A stretch of DNA of 64,000 nt from Agromyces ramosus (lineage in GTDB: Bacteria; Actinomycetota; Actinomycetes; Actinomycetales; Microbacteriaceae). Location: positions 1,612,001-1,676,000 of the forward strand of contig NZ_JAUSYY010000001.1 of NCBI RefSeq assembly GCF_030817175.1, in the 5' to 3' direction. This document shows, piece after piece, positions 62,901 to 64,000 of the stretch (the first letter of the stretch is position 1; each line of letters opens with the position of its first letter). The position numbers were made by a program, and so were the translations under genes. The notes under the pieces were generated by a model, which had not been told where the DNA came from, did not search any database, and saw only the letters and a program-made list of their open reading frames with translations.

Positions 62901-63651
62901 ATCGACGCGCACGGCGGGCGACCACTGGTTGTCAGTGGACCTCGGGGGCACCTATCCGATCAACCGATGGGTGGTGAAGCATGCCAGCACGATGGGAGAG
63001 ACCAGCACCTTCAACACGAAGAACTTCCGGCTCCAGGTCAAAGACGTTGGAGGGGTCTGGCAGGACGTCGATACGGTGACGAACAACGTCGCGGCCATCA
63101 CCGATCGAAGCTTCGCCCCCGTGATGGCCCGCCATGTGCGCTTGTACATCACCACGCCCGCCCAAACCTCAGAGCTTGCCGCTCGCATCGGTGAGCTCGA
63201 GGTGTACGGCACCGCGCCCCGATTGACGAATGTCGCCCTCGGCAAACCTGCAACGGCGAGCACCTCCTACAACAACGGCCAGTCTGGAGAACGAGCCGTC
63301 GACGGGTACGAGTCGCTCGTCAGCGACAAGTGGATATCGGAACGAATCGCCGCGACGCATCAACTCGAGGTCGACCTGGGAACGACCTACGAGATCAGCC
63401 GCTGGGTGGTCAAGCACGCCGGATGGCTGGGCGAGACGGGCACCTTGAACACGAGAGACTTCAGTCTCCAAGTCAGCGTCGATGGTGAGCAGTGGGACAC
63501 ACCGGATGCCGTCGTGTCCAACATCTCCGGCATCACCGATCGCACCTTCTCTGCGGTGACGGCACGGTATGTGCGACTGGTCATCACCAAGCCGGCACAG
63601 TCGACGGAGCTCGCGGCTCGAGTCGCGGAACTGGAGATCTACGGCACGTGA
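59974..63651 (+). CDS. Secreted GH95-like glycoside hydrolase with three discoidin domains
   Basis: This 1225-aa exported enzyme has a signal peptide ending near PVPASTADP and an N-terminal beta-sandwich (about residues 60-290) with GMLLGNGDTAVAVGG. The six-helix-barrel catalytic region (about 300-740) contains LWGPWITTDNPAWGSDYHLN, then YNFEAPNYG. The NxN after the WGSDY motif matches the Asn pair that activates water in GH95 alpha-L-fucosidases. Three F5/8-type-C domains end it (about 785-930, 935-1085, 1090-1225). GTG 59974 follows GAGG. Release of L-fucose or L-galactose is inferred. Confidence 0.78.
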   Translation: MIGSSRRRAAKPVLALCAMAALVGGFFIATPVPASTADPLAPYLAEWPAVQEVLSRHTPVRTTPPTSVVTDRISDGMLLGNGDTAVAVGGTPASQTSYITKSDFWTDGTYATGDLPRHVTVGGVTVDTAAFAGATYRQELDLATGIVTSTFVQGAATLTMKSWVSAVTDSVIVRLELTGIGSAAVSVKTWAKSGSAKMPTSAGADAALTWAGRSTWAGVGSRWVSRAALATKVIGASTTNTSDSVDDATASFTLTEGTPVTVATAVTGARDETGSTTDVATVAAAKADATSFTTASVDATRGDHLDWWRDFWLKSWISIDEPMVQQYWYGSTYLLGASTREGATASGLWGPWITTDNPAWGSDYHLNYNFEAPNYGLASSNRHEFMNPYFTAITDYVPSGRTQAETLFGEAGHGVYFPVGIAPGGITEYSTYHGQRSNAALAAVPFLDYYRSTHDEEWLSTVGYPYVKEVAQFWVKSLGAKNAAGTYDVTDSACYESAPNTAYPKTNSIIDLSILKTLFPTVIEMSEDAGLDSNLRATWQEIADSLSDFGQGNQSTRSVFLPCSDWNVSHTGLPVGGNPISVWASWPSTVIGNSSPPERRATQMDTIYLQNSWSHANGFAEIFSSATRVGYGADNVLSRFASRVVGLRANQTIDLSVAGGLETIAPISAVNDMLMQSHDGDITVFPQWPTDRSAEFHRLRAYGAFLVSSAYANGNVSYIDVTSEKGKTASVVSPWLAGSAAVIDQTTGLPVDTTVVGQKLTFDTETGHTYRIAPSAAITAVDITERATVTAGSVAGAGYESDKAVDGRLGVNLGWKSSTLSGRWLQFDFGTDATVSRWVVKHAADGGEAPWLNTRDFTLQWSADGSTWSAVDSVTDNVSSVTNRPVAATTARYFRIDVSTANQTVDTPANPNDTALDTIARIQEIELYGQVASAPATPTNLARGKMAASDSDFSTGTVAAKAVDGASANANTDKWASTRTAGDHWLSVDLGGTYPINRWVVKHASTMGETSTFNTKNFRLQVKDVGGVWQDVDTVTNNVAAITDRSFAPVMARHVRLYITTPAQTSELAARIGELEVYGTAPRLTNVALGKPATASTSYNNGQSGERAVDGYESLVSDKWISERIAATHQLEVDLGTTYEISRWVVKHAGWLGETGTLNTRDFSLQVSVDGEQWDTPDAVVSNISGITDRTFSAVTARYVRLVITKPAQSTELAARVAELEIYGT

Positions 63652-63689
63652 CGCTCGTGCGGCGCTCACGGCCGCCCGAGCAGACGCGA

Positions 63690-63725
63690 ACACCCCGGCC
63701 CCCGCGGTAGCGGGAGCCGGGGTGT
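63690..63725. terminator. Bidirectional terminator hairpin
   Basis: ACACCCCGGC (63690-63699) and GCCGGGGTGT (63716-63725) are perfect arms enclosing an inner CCCCGC/GCGGG pairing. It lies between the converging GH95-like and small membrane protein genes. Confidence 0.8.
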
Positions 63726-63740
63726 GTGGTGCACGGTGCG

Positions 63741-64000
63741 TCAGCCGCGGAAGAACTCGTTCGCGCGCGCCGAGTAGAGCAGCACCAGGCCGATGAGGGC
63801 GAGCAGGCCGGTGATGATCGCCGACCAGATCTGCCCGGGGATGGCGATCGCCACGTAGATGGCCCACCCGAGGTTCAGGACGAACACGATCGTCGCGAGG
63901 ATGCGCGCGAAGTTGTTGCCGCGCAGCAACCCGATGCCGACGAGGATCGTGATCACGCCGATCACGATCTGGACCCAGGCCGCGGTAGTGACCGCTGCGT
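63741..64000 (-). CDS. Small four-helix membrane protein (DUF7144-like), 5' end outside window
   Basis: The frame runs in from the right edge, so the ATG at 63965 is probably internal. The visible 86 or so residues contain WVQIVIGVITILVGIGLL, an amphipathic RGNNFARILATIVFVLNLGW and two more hydrophobic segments, ending in YSARANEFFRG. The pattern is that of the actinobacterial DUF7144 membrane family, which has no known function. Confidence 0.72.
   Translation of the reverse strand, partial: AAVTTAAWVQIVIGVITILVGIGLLRGNNFARILATIVFVLNLGWAIYVAIAIPGQIWSAIITGLLALIGLVLLYSARANEFFRG

Overview
The window is about 70% G+C, uses GTG starts freely, has many ATGA/TGATG start-stop overlaps and is rich in the octamer GGCATCCG. 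Together with the gene content (13E12-type HNH protein, FprA plus 7Fe ferredoxin, Fe-S APS reductase) this suggests an actinobacterium, most likely Microbacteriaceae (Agromyces/Microbacterium-like). The family assignment is inference; no rRNA or marker gene is present.

Layout. 1-10.2 kb: end of an MFS gene, then a TetR regulator divergent from a GH3 beta-glucosidase followed by a five-gene Dpp/Opp-type ABC importer, read here as a beta-glucoside uptake and hydrolysis locus. 10.2-16.1 kb: a large secreted nuclease, a nucleoside deaminase, a CGNR zinc-finger regulator and a CbiX-type chelatase. 16.1-22.3 kb: a 13E12-family HNH endonuclease gene cut in two by a 4.6-kb integrative element. The element carries a large serine recombinase, an HUH replication protein, a small companion protein and a lower-GC two-gene cargo (a 101-aa protein and a 475-aa P-loop ATPase) of unknown function. 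Joining the two gene halves at a shared GCAACGG restores the HNH reading frame, and joining the element ends gives a palindromic attP.

22.4-33.7 kb: an 11-gene assimilatory sulfur operon (sulfite reductase, APS reductase, ATP sulfurylase, SsuABC-type importer, uroporphyrinogen-III methyltransferase, FprA, ferredoxin, a TrxR-like flavoprotein), preceded by five tandem 10-bp repeats. 33.7-36.1 kb: small genes separated by copies of a palindromic repeat. 36.1-41.8 kb: a PotABCD-type importer divergent from a GntR regulator and a stand-alone Cache-domain protein. 41.8-46.7 kb: two alpha/beta hydrolases, a TetR regulator, dCTP deaminase, a secreted glycosidase-like protein and tRNA-Gly(CCC).

46.7-63.7 kb: a sugar catabolic locus. 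It has a CUT1 ABC importer, an enolase-superfamily dehydratase, a GntR/FCD regulator, an aldo/keto reductase, an APH-fold kinase, an enolase paralog with changed active-site residues, a FAH-family hydrolase, an SMP-30 lactonase, two SDRs, a UxuA-like dehydratase and a 1225-aa secreted GH95-like hydrolase with three discoidin domains. Most steps match the oxidative, non-phosphorylating L-fucose pathway (dehydrogenase, lactonase, dehydratase, 2-keto-3-deoxy-fuconate dehydrogenase, diketo-acid hydrolase). The kinase, the enolase paralog and the UxuA-like enzyme are extra steps that this pathway does not explain.
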